Assembly (NCBI RefSeq): GCF_026151205.1
Contig: NC_087073.1
Coordinates: 17,503,837 to 17,567,836 of the forward strand
Direction of reading: 5' to 3'
Length of the DNA: 64,000 nucleotides
DNA from: Bolinopsis microptera
Lineage: Eukaryota > Ctenophora > Tentaculata > Lobata > Bolinopsidae
Shown here: positions 12,201 to 24,200 of the stretch, one piece after another
How the letters are laid out: each line of letters opens with the position of its first letter
Numbering within the stretch: the stretch's first letter is position 1
Made by a program: the position numbers and the translations under genes
Notes under the pieces: model-generated
Database searches by the model: none
What the model was told of the DNA's origin: nothing
What the model saw: the letters and a program-made list of their open reading frames with translations, nothing else

Positions 12201-15200
12201 ATTTGGTGGCTCCTGTTCTAGACAGCTCTTCTTTGTCCTCTGGGTCCTCTTTGTTGATCATGATGACTTTTCCGTTGGACACATAGTAAGTGTACTGCTT
12301 TTTCTTTTCCACCGTTCCATCTGGTTTAGTAGACGTACCCTCTTCTCCATCATCAGTTTCTCCCATATCTTTTCCATCATCATCTTCTTCACTATCTCCT
12401 CCACCACGAGACTCAGTAGAGCTAGCAGGCAGGGTGATAAAGTCAACATTGTCGATTGGTCCATCTACAATTAAGAGGTCAGTGTAAGAGCCGGACGCTG
12501 GATCGTATTTCATTACCTGGGTGAGCGTTTGATCAGGTGGATTCTGAGCAGTAGACCGATAAAGTTATTTTTATTCAATTCTGAGGATTATTTTTCGTAA
12601 TAAAAAGGATTTTAAGACGATAAGACCTACCTGAGACTTGTCACCATCCTTCTTAGAGAAGATGACTTTTCCAGTAGGGTCCACAGAGACAGCAGACACG
12701 TCATCATACAACACTCTCCTTCGGTAGGATACAGGATCATACTCAACAAGCTGTTTGTTCACTACAATGTAATACTTGTTCTGAGGTTTGTTGTACACCA
12801 TTGCTGTTTCGTCTCCTGTGAAGTCTTGGGGACGACCAACTGGTTTAGGTGATGAGCCGTCTTTGTTACCAAGCTTAATTTGAGTTGATGTTTCACTCGC
12901 TTCCATCCATGTGATATCCCTGTAAAGCAAACTCGTTAGATTAATATATAATATAGACATACAATAAACAAATTACATCTAGTTATAAAAGAAACAAGTT
13001 TCCATAAAATTCATTACTAGAACAAAAGCAACAAAAACAGTCACATTTAAAACTGGATATCATATATCCTTACCCGTTTGTAGGATTAATATTGATCTTC
13101 TTAGGATTGCGTAGCCCAGAGTAGACGACTGCCAGACTCCCTGTTTTCAAGTTGTAAGACTTGAGTTCTCCACTGTAAGAGTCGGTAAAGTAAAGAACTC
13201 GTTGCTTCTGATCCAGTTTTAAAGCTGATATTTTTCCAGCTCCCCTCACGATGAAAACTCGTTCACCACCAACAGGGGTTTCCCTGACAATATTTTGTCC
13301 AAACATTGTGTAGAACAAGATATTGTTCTTAGGATCGATGACGTAGTTGCTGGCTCCAGAGACTTCAATGATTTCCTTGTCTGTTGGATCGTCTTGGTTA
13401 ACTTTGATAACTTGATTTCCAGCGGTGTAGTAAACATAACCTTTACGAGTTTTACCAGAATCTTCACCCTCTTCAACATCGTTGTCATCTTTAACAATAA
13501 CAGAATCTTTGTCAGTTGACTCGGGCCCCTTTGTCTCGAAATTGAGTTCTAAACTATCCACAGGTTCCTCGAGTGTCATCACTGTTTTAGTCTTCATGGT
13601 AACTGGATCGTAAAACACCACTCTGGTATTGGTTGCATAGAAAAGTTTACCGTTAGGATCGACAGTAACAACAAAGACTGGATCTTCTGACACGGTTTTA
13701 GTTATTCTGGTCCGAGGATCAAACTCTTTCAGGCTTGACTGCCTGATGAAGTAATACTTCATGTTTCTTGGATTGTAGACGATTGATTTCTCCTCTCCGT
13801 TGAATTCAGGACTCTGTCCCACGGTAACAGGTAGAGAGCCGGTAGAGGTTCCTTTAACCAGTTTTGTGTTGGACCCTTCTCCTTCCAGCCAGGTTAACGT
13901 TCTGAAGAGGGAAAATTATATCAGAGAAGTTGACAAATTTATAAGTTTTAAATGGAACCTAACAATTTACAGTAGTTTCTGTAACACCGATAACAAAAAC
14001 AAAGTCAACATATTAAATTAAGACTTACACTTCCTTGTTGGGTGTTTGAGAGAAACTTAATTTTCTGACTGGTCTCATTCCACGGTATATAGTTTTACGT
14101 TCTCCAGTATCAACGTTAATGGACTCCAGCTGGCCTCTCAGCACATCAGTGAAGTAGATTACACGGTTATTTCTGTCAAATACTAAAGCACCAACGTTCC
14201 CGATACCTTGAAAGTTTAGACGTTAAAAAATTTGGTATAATTTTTCAAATCAGATACCCAAAGTTGAAATTATTAAGAATCATCTGAAAAACTGAATAGC
14301 TGAAGTAACTTACCAGAAACAATATTGGTTGATTCTCCAGTTTCCAGATCCTCTTTTGTGATCGCTCTATTGAACACAACATAAAACAAGTCGTTATTCT
14401 TAGGATCCACAAAGTAGAAGGAACCCCCGGGACGGGATATCACGGTCCTATCTGACGGATCATCCATGTTGAGTTTAGTAAGAGCCCCATTTGAGTTATA
14501 GTACACGTACGTTAGCTTAGGTGGTGGTCTTAGGAGGGGTGAGTTTGGTTTTAGGATCAGTCTATCAATTGGTCTGGGTGTTTTCATAACAACCTTTTCA
14601 GAGTCTTCGACATCTGGATTTGTATAGATCACCTGGAGTAGGGGAAAGTGTTAGAATTATTGAAATCAGGATTTAAGGGCATCAAAAGTAAGATTACATG
14701 AAATTAGTTTGAATAGAATGAACACTACTTGAACAAACTCACCCTGTTGTCGTCTGTAGTGAAGAGGGCACCTTCAGGTAGAGCAATAACAGAAGTAGCA
14801 GCAGCATCTGAGACCTTCTCAACTGTTTTGGTTTGAGGAGTGAACCTGTACACCTTGGTATCTCTTACAAAGTAATAGACGTCTCCTTTAGGAGATAATG
14901 ATATCGACTCCTCATTTCCGGATAGTTCGGGGGCTTGACCCACTACCACAACATCAGAATCACTTGGGTTTACAGATGGAGCGTAGATTAGCTTGGTGTC
15001 TCCTGGTGTCGATCCTTCTTTCCAGATTAGTTTACGAGGCATGTTTGGGTCCATTTTGTTGGGTGGTGATAATGAAAGACCCTCAGGGTTGCTCCTTCCT
15101 CTGTAGAGTACCGTCCTTGCTTTAGTCTTGGTATCATAGGATTCAATTGAACCATAACTATCAGTGAAATATAATATACCACTAGGGGGATCGTACACCA

Positions 15201-18200
15201 TTGAGGTAATTTTGTTTGCAGTTCTGACTATGTATTCTATTTGACCTCCATCCAGAGGAGCCCGTATGATGAACCTGTTAAGGTAGATGTAGTAGATGAC
15301 GTCATTCTTCTCATCAATGGTTAGATATGAAGAACCAGCCTTCCTCGTTTCTTCGATGTCAGTTGGATCGTCTTTATTTACCTTAACCAGGGTATCTTTG
15401 GAGATGTAGTAGAAGTATTTCGGAGCATCCATTTCTTTCTCTGAATCATCCTTGCTTCCAATGACTGGCTCTACAGGTTCCATTCCATCTTTAGAATCTT
15501 CTGACTCCTCATTTTCGGAAACATCTTCAATTTCTGATTTAATCTCGTCCAGCTCCTTAGGACTAAAGTCTATTCCAATAATATCAGACACATACACGGG
15601 CGATTGCATAATTTCCACGGTCTTTTTGGATTGAGGATCATAGCGGTATATCTGTAAAAAGTTAAATCGTGAAATTATTTAACTGCGGTTAAATTGGAAT
15701 GCTGATTACAACAGCTGCCTACTGCCTGTACCACTCTTCAGGATAGAAATGGCATCCTATATTTAATACAATAGATAAGTTCATAACAAACCTTTCGATC
15801 AGGTGATACGAAGATGATCATACCACTGGGACCTCTCCGTACTGCCACCACAGGAGACCTTACCACCTTCCTACTCTTGGTTTCAGGATCAAACTCCATC
15901 AGTGTGGTTCCTCTCACGATGTAGTATTTCCTGTTTCCCGGGTTGTAAACTAGGCCTCTGTCAGATTCGTTCAGGTCTGGATACTTGCCAACAAGTTGTG
16001 GGGTGGATCCATCGGTGTCTCCTGTGCTAACTTTGGTAGTGGGACCTTTTCCTTCAGTAAACGTCAACTTTCTGTTGAGAGGAGTGGGAGTATTAAATAC
16101 TGTTCCTGTTTGGTTTCCATTCCTAACAAAACTCGATAAAAAAATCAGATTTTGAATTAATCTTGAATATTTTTAGTTTCTTACCCATCCTGAAGAGAAA
16201 GAGTGGTTGGGTTATCCAAACCACGATACAAAACATTGCTGCCAGGTTGATCGGGTCTTATCATTTCTACAGTTCCTCTTTGGGGGTTAGTGAAATAGAG
16301 GACTCCTGTTTTAGGCTCCACCATCATGTTTCCAATACTAGCTACATTCGTAGCCACTGACATTGGCTCTTCTGATTCTGAGAGTGGTAATGAGATTGTT
16401 GTTAAACTTTCATCCAACAAGGTTGTCAGAAATAAATTTGTCTACTGCATAATAATTGAGATTATATGAGTTTTATAGATCTGGATTTTGCTAGGGAGTG
16501 AGACCATATTAATTCTGAAATGTAATTCAAAACAATTATGGTTCTCCTCCCCACCAGTATCTAGTTATTTAGAATATATATTCGCATTTATCCACACTAT
16601 ATTTACATTACACGTACAACGTGATATCGTTATCAGTGCAGTGTGTACAACACCAACTACACCGATCAATTGCCAATCTGCGAAACATTTTAATTATTAT
16701 TATCACTTCGAGATGGCCAGGCCTACTCTCATGCTGTCTATATGTGATGATTAACTCTGAAAAACTAGGGACAACTGGGGAATGATCCCAGAACCTCGAG
16801 ATTTCGCGTCTCTTGCTCTACCAATTGAGCTACTGACCCTGATTCTCAGAGCGAAATCACCACTCATATACAGCACAATTTCATGCTTTGTGTGGAATAT
16901 AATTTATCAGTTATTTAGAATATATATTCGCATTTATCCACACTATATTTACATTACACGTACAACGTGATATCGTTATCAGTGCAGTGTGTACAACACC
17001 AACTACACCGATCAATTGCCAATCTGCGAAACATTTTAATTATTATTATCACTTCGAGATGGCCAGGCCTACTCTCATGCTGTCTATAACAGCATGAGAG
17101 TAGGCCTGGCCATCTCGAAGTGATAATAATAATTAAAATGTTTCGCAGATTGGCAATTGATCGGTGTAGTTGGTGTTGTACTGCACTGATAACGATATCA
17201 CGTTGTACGTGTAATGTAAATATAGTGTGGATAAATGCGAATATATATTCTAAATAACTGATAAATTATATTCCACACAAAGCATGAAATTGTGCTGTAT
17301 ATGAGTGGTGATTTCGCTCTGAGAATCAGGGTCAGTAGCTCAATTGGTAGAGCAAGAGACGCGAAATCTCGAGGTTCTGGAATCATTCCCCAGTTGTCCC
17401 TAGTTTTTCAGAGTTAATCATCACATATAGACAGCATGAGAGTAGGCCTGGCCACCAGTATCTAGATCTAAGAATACTGTGAATAGGTTAGCAGTCTTAC
17501 TGTCTAAAGGCTCCTTCATGATGCTGCCATCCTCTGTCAGATAGAACAATATGTCCCTTCTGTTGTCGATAGTGTACGTCACTGCATTGCGCCTCTTTAT
17601 TGTTCGTTTGTCTTTTGGATTTTCTTTGTTTACCTTAAAATATATCCCTGCTATTATGAAAAGACATAAGTTTGAAAGGAAAACAACAAAACCCACAAAC
17701 GATATACTTATAGCATGAACCTTCCATCTCCCAAAAATACCTGGATGATATTGTCTCCAGACTTGAAGTAAATGTACTGCTTCCTGGCCGGGTAACTAAT
17801 AGTAATCGTATCAGGAACTCTTGCTATCGTTGCTATATCTTTAGTCCTTTTAGAGGTGACGTCATACTGTTTCAGCTCCCTGTTCTCCGTAGCGTACACT
17901 ATGTTACCAGGTTTGCCTGGTGCTAGAAGTCTCACGTTGTTGCTTCTCGTGATCGGCTGGACTTGCTTTGTTTTGAGGTTGAGCAGGTGGATATTTTTGT
18001 CTCGGAGGAAGAATACCTGGGGATAACATTATTTTACTTATGATTATATTGTTATATGTTATATTGTATGTAAATTTTGAAAAAATTTTCATTTAAAAAA
18101 ATTGCTGCGAGTCACGAATACTTAAAATAAAATATTTTGCAGGCTAGATTTGTATGCAATTCTCTCAGAAGGAAGGATAGGCGAACAATGCAACAGTGCA

Positions 18201-21200
18201 CCTATTTTGATAGTTGACCACCCCTGCAGATTTCGTCGATTTCAGGTGCCGTTGGCACCATAAAAATTAAAAGCAAACATACATTTTTTCTCCTAAAATC
18301 GAACGCTTTCTGCGCAAAAAATCGACCTCAACAGAAAAAATTAAACATGGCTTCAAATCCAAATTTGAACCAGAGATTTTTCACTTCCTCTCGATAAACT
18401 TAATTTTCAACCCAAAATAAAGTCTCAAAGGGGTAAATTACTCAGGTCAGGATTGTAGGCAATGATTATGCCAAACCATACATTTTTGTGAATTCATTAA
18501 ACTTTCAATTTAGCCTAAAACACCCTATTTCGCAAAATTTTTCCGGGGGGCTGCGCCCCCCTAGCCCCCGCCAATGTGGTCCGCCCCTTACCTGGACCCG
18601 GCCCCGCTGGGAGCCGCGCCCCCAGACCCCTGCCACAGCTTGCAGCTTCGCTCGCCGACAGCCCCCCCCCCCCTCCTCAACAGATACCGACGTACATAAC
18701 GGTCAATATGTAGTTTAGGTTTACCTGGCCCGTAGGTTACGAATGTGCCCGAGGAGGAAAAAAAAGCAAACTTAAGAAAATTTCTCGGGAACTTAAAAGT
18801 TCACCTCAAAACGAAATCTGCACCTATGAGCTCAACACCCAGTTCAGACACTAAAAGAAGAACGAACCTGGTCGGGTAGAGCTGTGAACTGAGAGTCAGT
18901 ATCGCGGATGTAAGGCGAAGAAGCAACTTCTTCCTTGGCTCCAGTTACTGGGTTACCTTTCATTAGACGCGTGTTGGTTCCAGAACCGTCTCTCCAGTAG
19001 AGTGCACTGTGGAAGTGAAATAAATATTAGAAGAAGACTCAGATAGGACTGCTAATCTACATGAAACGGATTTGTTTACTTGTAACATTTTAAGAACATT
19101 GCGTGGAAATTTAGTACGAAAGGTCTAGATTATGATCGCATAATAACGAAGATAACGTACTCTTCTCTAGGGATATAACGGATATCTGTGGGGTTCTGAA
19201 GGTTCGCAAAAACCACCCTATCCTTCTTGTCAGGGAGAGAATATGATCTGATACTCTTCCTTAGACTGTCCGAATAGTAAAGGATCGAGTTCCTCTTATC
19301 TAGTACCATCGCTCCGATCTTCCGGCCCAAACTGTGAGTCGGAGAGGTTTATAAAAGTTAAACACATTGTAACTTGTGTAGGATATTCAACAATCTTCTT
19401 CAAAGGTTCAAGCAAGTTGCGAGATCATCTTTATGGTGAAATAATTCAAAAGGTGAAAATAGAAACGGATTGTTTGGAACATACTTAACGAGTGTAGATG
19501 ATGTGCCATCGTCTAAATCTTCTGTCACAATCCTAGAATCACTAGAAACATAGTATAAAGTTCTGCCATGGACAATGTAAAACGATCCTCTCATCCTGGA
19601 GATGGTTTCCAGATCTGATGGATCTTTAGAGTTTTCCTTGATGAGATCTCCACCACTGGCATAGAACATGTAGACTAGAGGAGTTTCTCTTTCTTCTTAT
19701 GGGAAAATTGTATGAGCATGACACATTTTGAATTGATCGAGAAAAATAATTGACGGGAGATAATAATTTATCAATCGAGTATGATCAAATTTATGTATGA
19801 AATCTATTTGCAAGAAATCTGTGACAAAAAACTTAAGCAGGCACAGGAAAAACCATACCTGGTTCATCGCTTTCATCGATGCCCTCGAATTCATCTTCTG
19901 GAGCTGGAGGAACCTTCCTACTAGGACCATCTACCAGTAGAGTTTCAACTGGAACCTCAGCTGTCGTCACATACTCCGAGGTCTTGCTTCGGGGATACAT
20001 CTCAAATATCTGAAATAGCACACAAAATACAAATCAGCAATGTTTTAACTTTTCTGCTTATGTCATGAAATGGTCGAGTCCTAAAAGTAATGTTTTTAAA
20101 TTTGATGGCGACGATAAGATTTCCCAACTCCAAAATATAATAAATGAATCTGATTTTGTTCGATTCATCAACAAACCTTATTATTTTGGTAAGCGATATA
20201 GAGAGATCCGTCAATTCCTGGTGATATGGCTCGCACAGGTTCAGAACCGTCCGTAAGTTCTCTAACCTTGCCGTTTCTTGGGTTGATCTCGGTCACCTGT
20301 TATAACCATGTGTTAGTGGACTCTTGTCACAAAATACAGAATCCTTGGCAATTATATTTTAGTTTAGCTGCTTATATGGCAAATATCACTTTGAGTCAAT
20401 CTGCGCATATAGAACAGACATTTTACAAAAAATATTTACGTAAGTGCGCAAAGAATCCTTATTCTTATAAATTATTAAGGTAACCACAGACCTTATTGCC
20501 GGATAAAGTATAAAGTCTTCTGGTGTACGGATCAAAAACAATCCTCTCCTCATCACCATTAACAGCAGGATATTTAGCATATGTTGTAGTTCTCCCGCCG
20601 TCCACACTACCTCTTCTTAGAATTGTAGTGGTTCCTTGTCCTTCTGTCCAGATCAAACTATCACTACCCTTATCTAGGGCCAGCTTCTTCGGTGCCGTCA
20701 GATCAGAGAACAGTTCGCTAGCTACATCCTCCTTCAGGTCGTATTTCCCTATCCTGTTGTTCCTGTTGTCCAGATAGAATATTGTTTGGGTTTCTTTGTC
20801 ATAGATCATATCAGCAACATTCCCCAGTCCTGATACGATGGTTTCAGGCTTGATCTGGTTGACGAGGATGTCTTTAACTATCTTGTTACCGTACGAAGCG
20901 TAGACCATGTATTTGTAACGCGGGTCCATGATGTAGTGGGTTCCTCCTGGTCGGGTGATTTCTTCTTTGTCGTCTGGATCGTTCTTGTTTACTCGGTAAA
21001 CTGTGTTCTCCGTTGTGTAGAAGATGTAGGTGGGTCTCTTAGGCTTCGGTCTCTCCGTCTCTTCGCCTAATTGACAGTTAGTAGCTAGTAACACTGTTTA
21101 ACATGGTTATAAGATGGGATTGAGATACTCTAATACACTATAGCAACATTTTTGTCAACTAATACTGGTCTCAGTCGATGATAATGATATCGGTCATAAA

Positions 21201-24200
21201 GCTTGTATGGATCTTCGATGACAAACAGCAAGGAACCATCAATTAAACTTACCAGCAACCACTATCTGTACAGCAGATACAGGCTCGGTCATCTCCATAA
21301 CATCCATCTTTTCTTCGCTATTCATGTCGTATGAAACAACCTTCCTCGGACTGGTTTTGGGAATGAAGTAGACTTTATCCTTGGAGGTTGTCATACCGCT
21401 AACTTGATCAGGGAAGAGAGGAGCTCTGGAACCATCTCGAGGGTTTAGAGTTTTTATCATATTATCCTGAAAAATAAGTGTTTATTCATCACTGAATAGC
21501 TTATGATGGTGCATCTCTTGACAGCCTAGAAAAATAAAACGAAAAATTGATAGTTGGCATAGAAAAGGCGCACCTGTAAGATAAGATAAAGCTTCTGCCT
21601 TGGTAGATAACGCAAGTTCTCAAACTCCCCAACAGATGGGAGAGACTTGGTAACCTCAGATCCCTTCACAACTGAAGTTGGAGACTCCAGAGAAACAGTT
21701 ACCATCTGTCGTGAACCTCTTATTCCTTCAACCCACACAAGTCTGAGATTGAGTAGTCAGCTAACATCTTGACATTTCATAGATAGTAAATATTACATGT
21801 GCAGGTACCATTCTCAGATAATTAAAGCAATAGAATAACTGAATAAGAAATAAGAACGATTTATGATTAAATCATCATACTTGTTAGTGTAGAAAGACAT
21901 TTGAGTAGGGTTCTCTCTCCGAGAAACAAGAGAGAACTTGGATCCTCTGATAGGATCAGCTGCTTCGATCAGACCCGAACTGGGTACGCTGTAGTAGAGA
22001 ATCCTAGAAACAGGACTCCAAACCATGCTACCAATATCTTCTTGAGCGCTGACGATGGGCTCCGGTTGTTCTGTGAGACAAGAAGTGGTTAAGTAAAAAT
22101 ATAAAAATAGTTTTTATTGAAATCTATGATATTGATAAGATACTCATTCTAAATTCTAATTCGTTTTCGATGTAAATTACATCACCTGATCCAGTTTGGA
22201 TCCTGATTATAATAAATAAATTGAAAACGCTTACCATTATTATCGGTGAAGTCCAGAGGTTCACTATAAACTCCAGACCCTCGCGTATAAAATACTCTCT
22301 TCAACTCAGGCTCAACTATCAGGTTCCTGATTCCTGGTCTTGTCATCCTGGCTTTATCAGACGGATCATCTTTGTTGACTCTGATGATTGAATTTCCGGT
22401 AATGTAGGTGATGTAAGTGTTACCGTCCACCAGTGTGGAGCTACCTGAATCATCTTCTTCTTCATCTGGATCTTCTGAGAATTCAATGGTATAGGAGAAA
22501 AACAAACCACAGAATCTAATCATCTAATGCTGTGTATAAATGTAGTCTCACTGCACCTAAAATGGAAGGTTTTATCAATAATCAAATAACTCCTGCGTAC
22601 CTGATTCCTGAACACACTCCTTCCTCTCGTATACAGGGTGTTGAGTACCGGGTAGTGGTCGTCCCATCTTATCTACACAGTCACAAGCAGCTTCACGACA
22701 CTAGGGGAGGTTTGAGGATCAGGTGGTATTATCTAAATACATTTTCACGTCCACCCCATGTTATTTCAATATGAATTTAAATCCATTTCACAATATTATT
22801 TCACTTATTATTCCAATCCCTTGACATTTAATATGGCAAACTGCCAAGTACACTGTCACAACGGCTGAATTACCTGTCTAGGTTTGAAGAACCCATCCTC
22901 AGTACAGTCTGGAATGTGACGCCCCATCAGCATCATGCTGCCTCCCATATTGGAGTCATAAGCAGGAGTGTAGCTTATCTCTGCCAGGATCTTACAGGGG
23001 TTGTCGTACATGCTGTTACCTGCAGTTAATTATTGGTCTCAGTGATAGTTGATTGAGCCGAGTCAAGTTACTCACTAAATTGAGGCTCTAAGCATGAAAA
23101 GCCTAAAGATCACCAATGGCAGAGTTGTCTAGACTTTGTCTGCCATTTTACCTGATCGTAGTAAGACGAATGAGGTTGATCCAGCTGGCAGGTCCAGCGT
23201 GGAGCGCTCATCAGATAAAGTATTGCGGATCTGAACAGTAGAGGATAGAGGGGTCGTCCTGTAGTACACCTTCCCTGATATGTACTGTAAACTGTATGCT
23301 GGTCTTCTTTCTACAAGGCTGAAAACAGGGTGTCATAAAATATTAACGACGAGATTTGGTGGTAATTTCATTATATTAGTATAAGTTGGCTAATAAAGCC
23401 CGTACAGTGGGCGTGCTTATCAAATGAATTACTAGTAATTAATGAATATGTGATGTAATAAATAGCCAAATTAATCCTGTTTGTAGCACTACGAAAAGAA
23501 TAAATTTTCTGTTAAACAGAAACAAAAAGCCTTACAGCCCAGTTCCACGGCTCAGTTTTGCGACCAGATTTGACACAAAGCTCCGCGGAATGAGTTTTGA
23601 AAAGCAAAACTCCGCGAAAGCAGTTTTGTTTACAATGTACGTTTCCACGGTTGGTGTTTGCACGCAGATTTGCGCGCGCACGTGGGCGCATTATAATGAA
23701 ATGTCCCACGCGTGCGTCCAGGTTAAAACTGCTTTCACGGAGTTTTGGTTCATATCAAAAATATTTCTCCGTGCGGAGAAATATTTTTGAATGTCATTTC
23801 CGGTCGCAAAAAATGTGAGAAAAAATGTGAGCAAATCTGGTTGCAAAACTGAGCCGTGGAACTGCAGGGTTAGTCCCTTGAACAATTTTACACAGCGATA
23901 AAATCAAATGTAAATACTCAGGGCGGCTTTTCCCGTCAGTAAGCAAGTAGAGTCTTTTAGCAGTGCCGATGTAATATTTCTTGTTAAGAGGATCGTAGGT
24001 GAATGAAGTAATGTCCTCTAAAGTTACACCGAAAAGTTTAGGTGAGTTTGTTGGGTTGTTAACGTCTGCTTTGTAGAGGAACTTGCCTTCTGAGTACACC
24101 AATACACTGTAATAATGTCAGAATCATGTCAGCTGTATAATTCCCTAGTACGTGTTTTTAATAAATCTTGATAGCGAGTCTTAATTATGATGCTTAGACG

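Larger units (their letters stand above)
16552..17466. mobile_element. Palindromic tRNA-derived (SINE-like) insertion with target-site duplication
   Basis: Layout: block R (16565-16741), block M with a tRNA-like sequence (16742-16911), R again (16912-17089), then inverted R (about 17088-17265) and inverted M (17266-17435) and a stub of inverted R. The arms are nearly identical. The whole is flanked by a 14-bp direct repeat CCACCAGTATCTAG (about 16550-16563 and 17452-17465), a target-site duplication. It sits exactly at the 5' splice site of exon 74 of the giant gene. Confidence 0.85.

Noticed and set aside
16782-17386. Two identical 62-codon open frames
   Set aside because: They are the two arms of the inverted repeat, not genes.
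16767-17401. Functional tRNA genes
   Set aside because: Anticodon loop lacks T33, acceptor stem has a mismatch, and both copies are within an inserted palindrome.
23597-23818. Plus-strand open frames of 66-73 codons
   Set aside because: They lie wholly inside the palindromic MITE.
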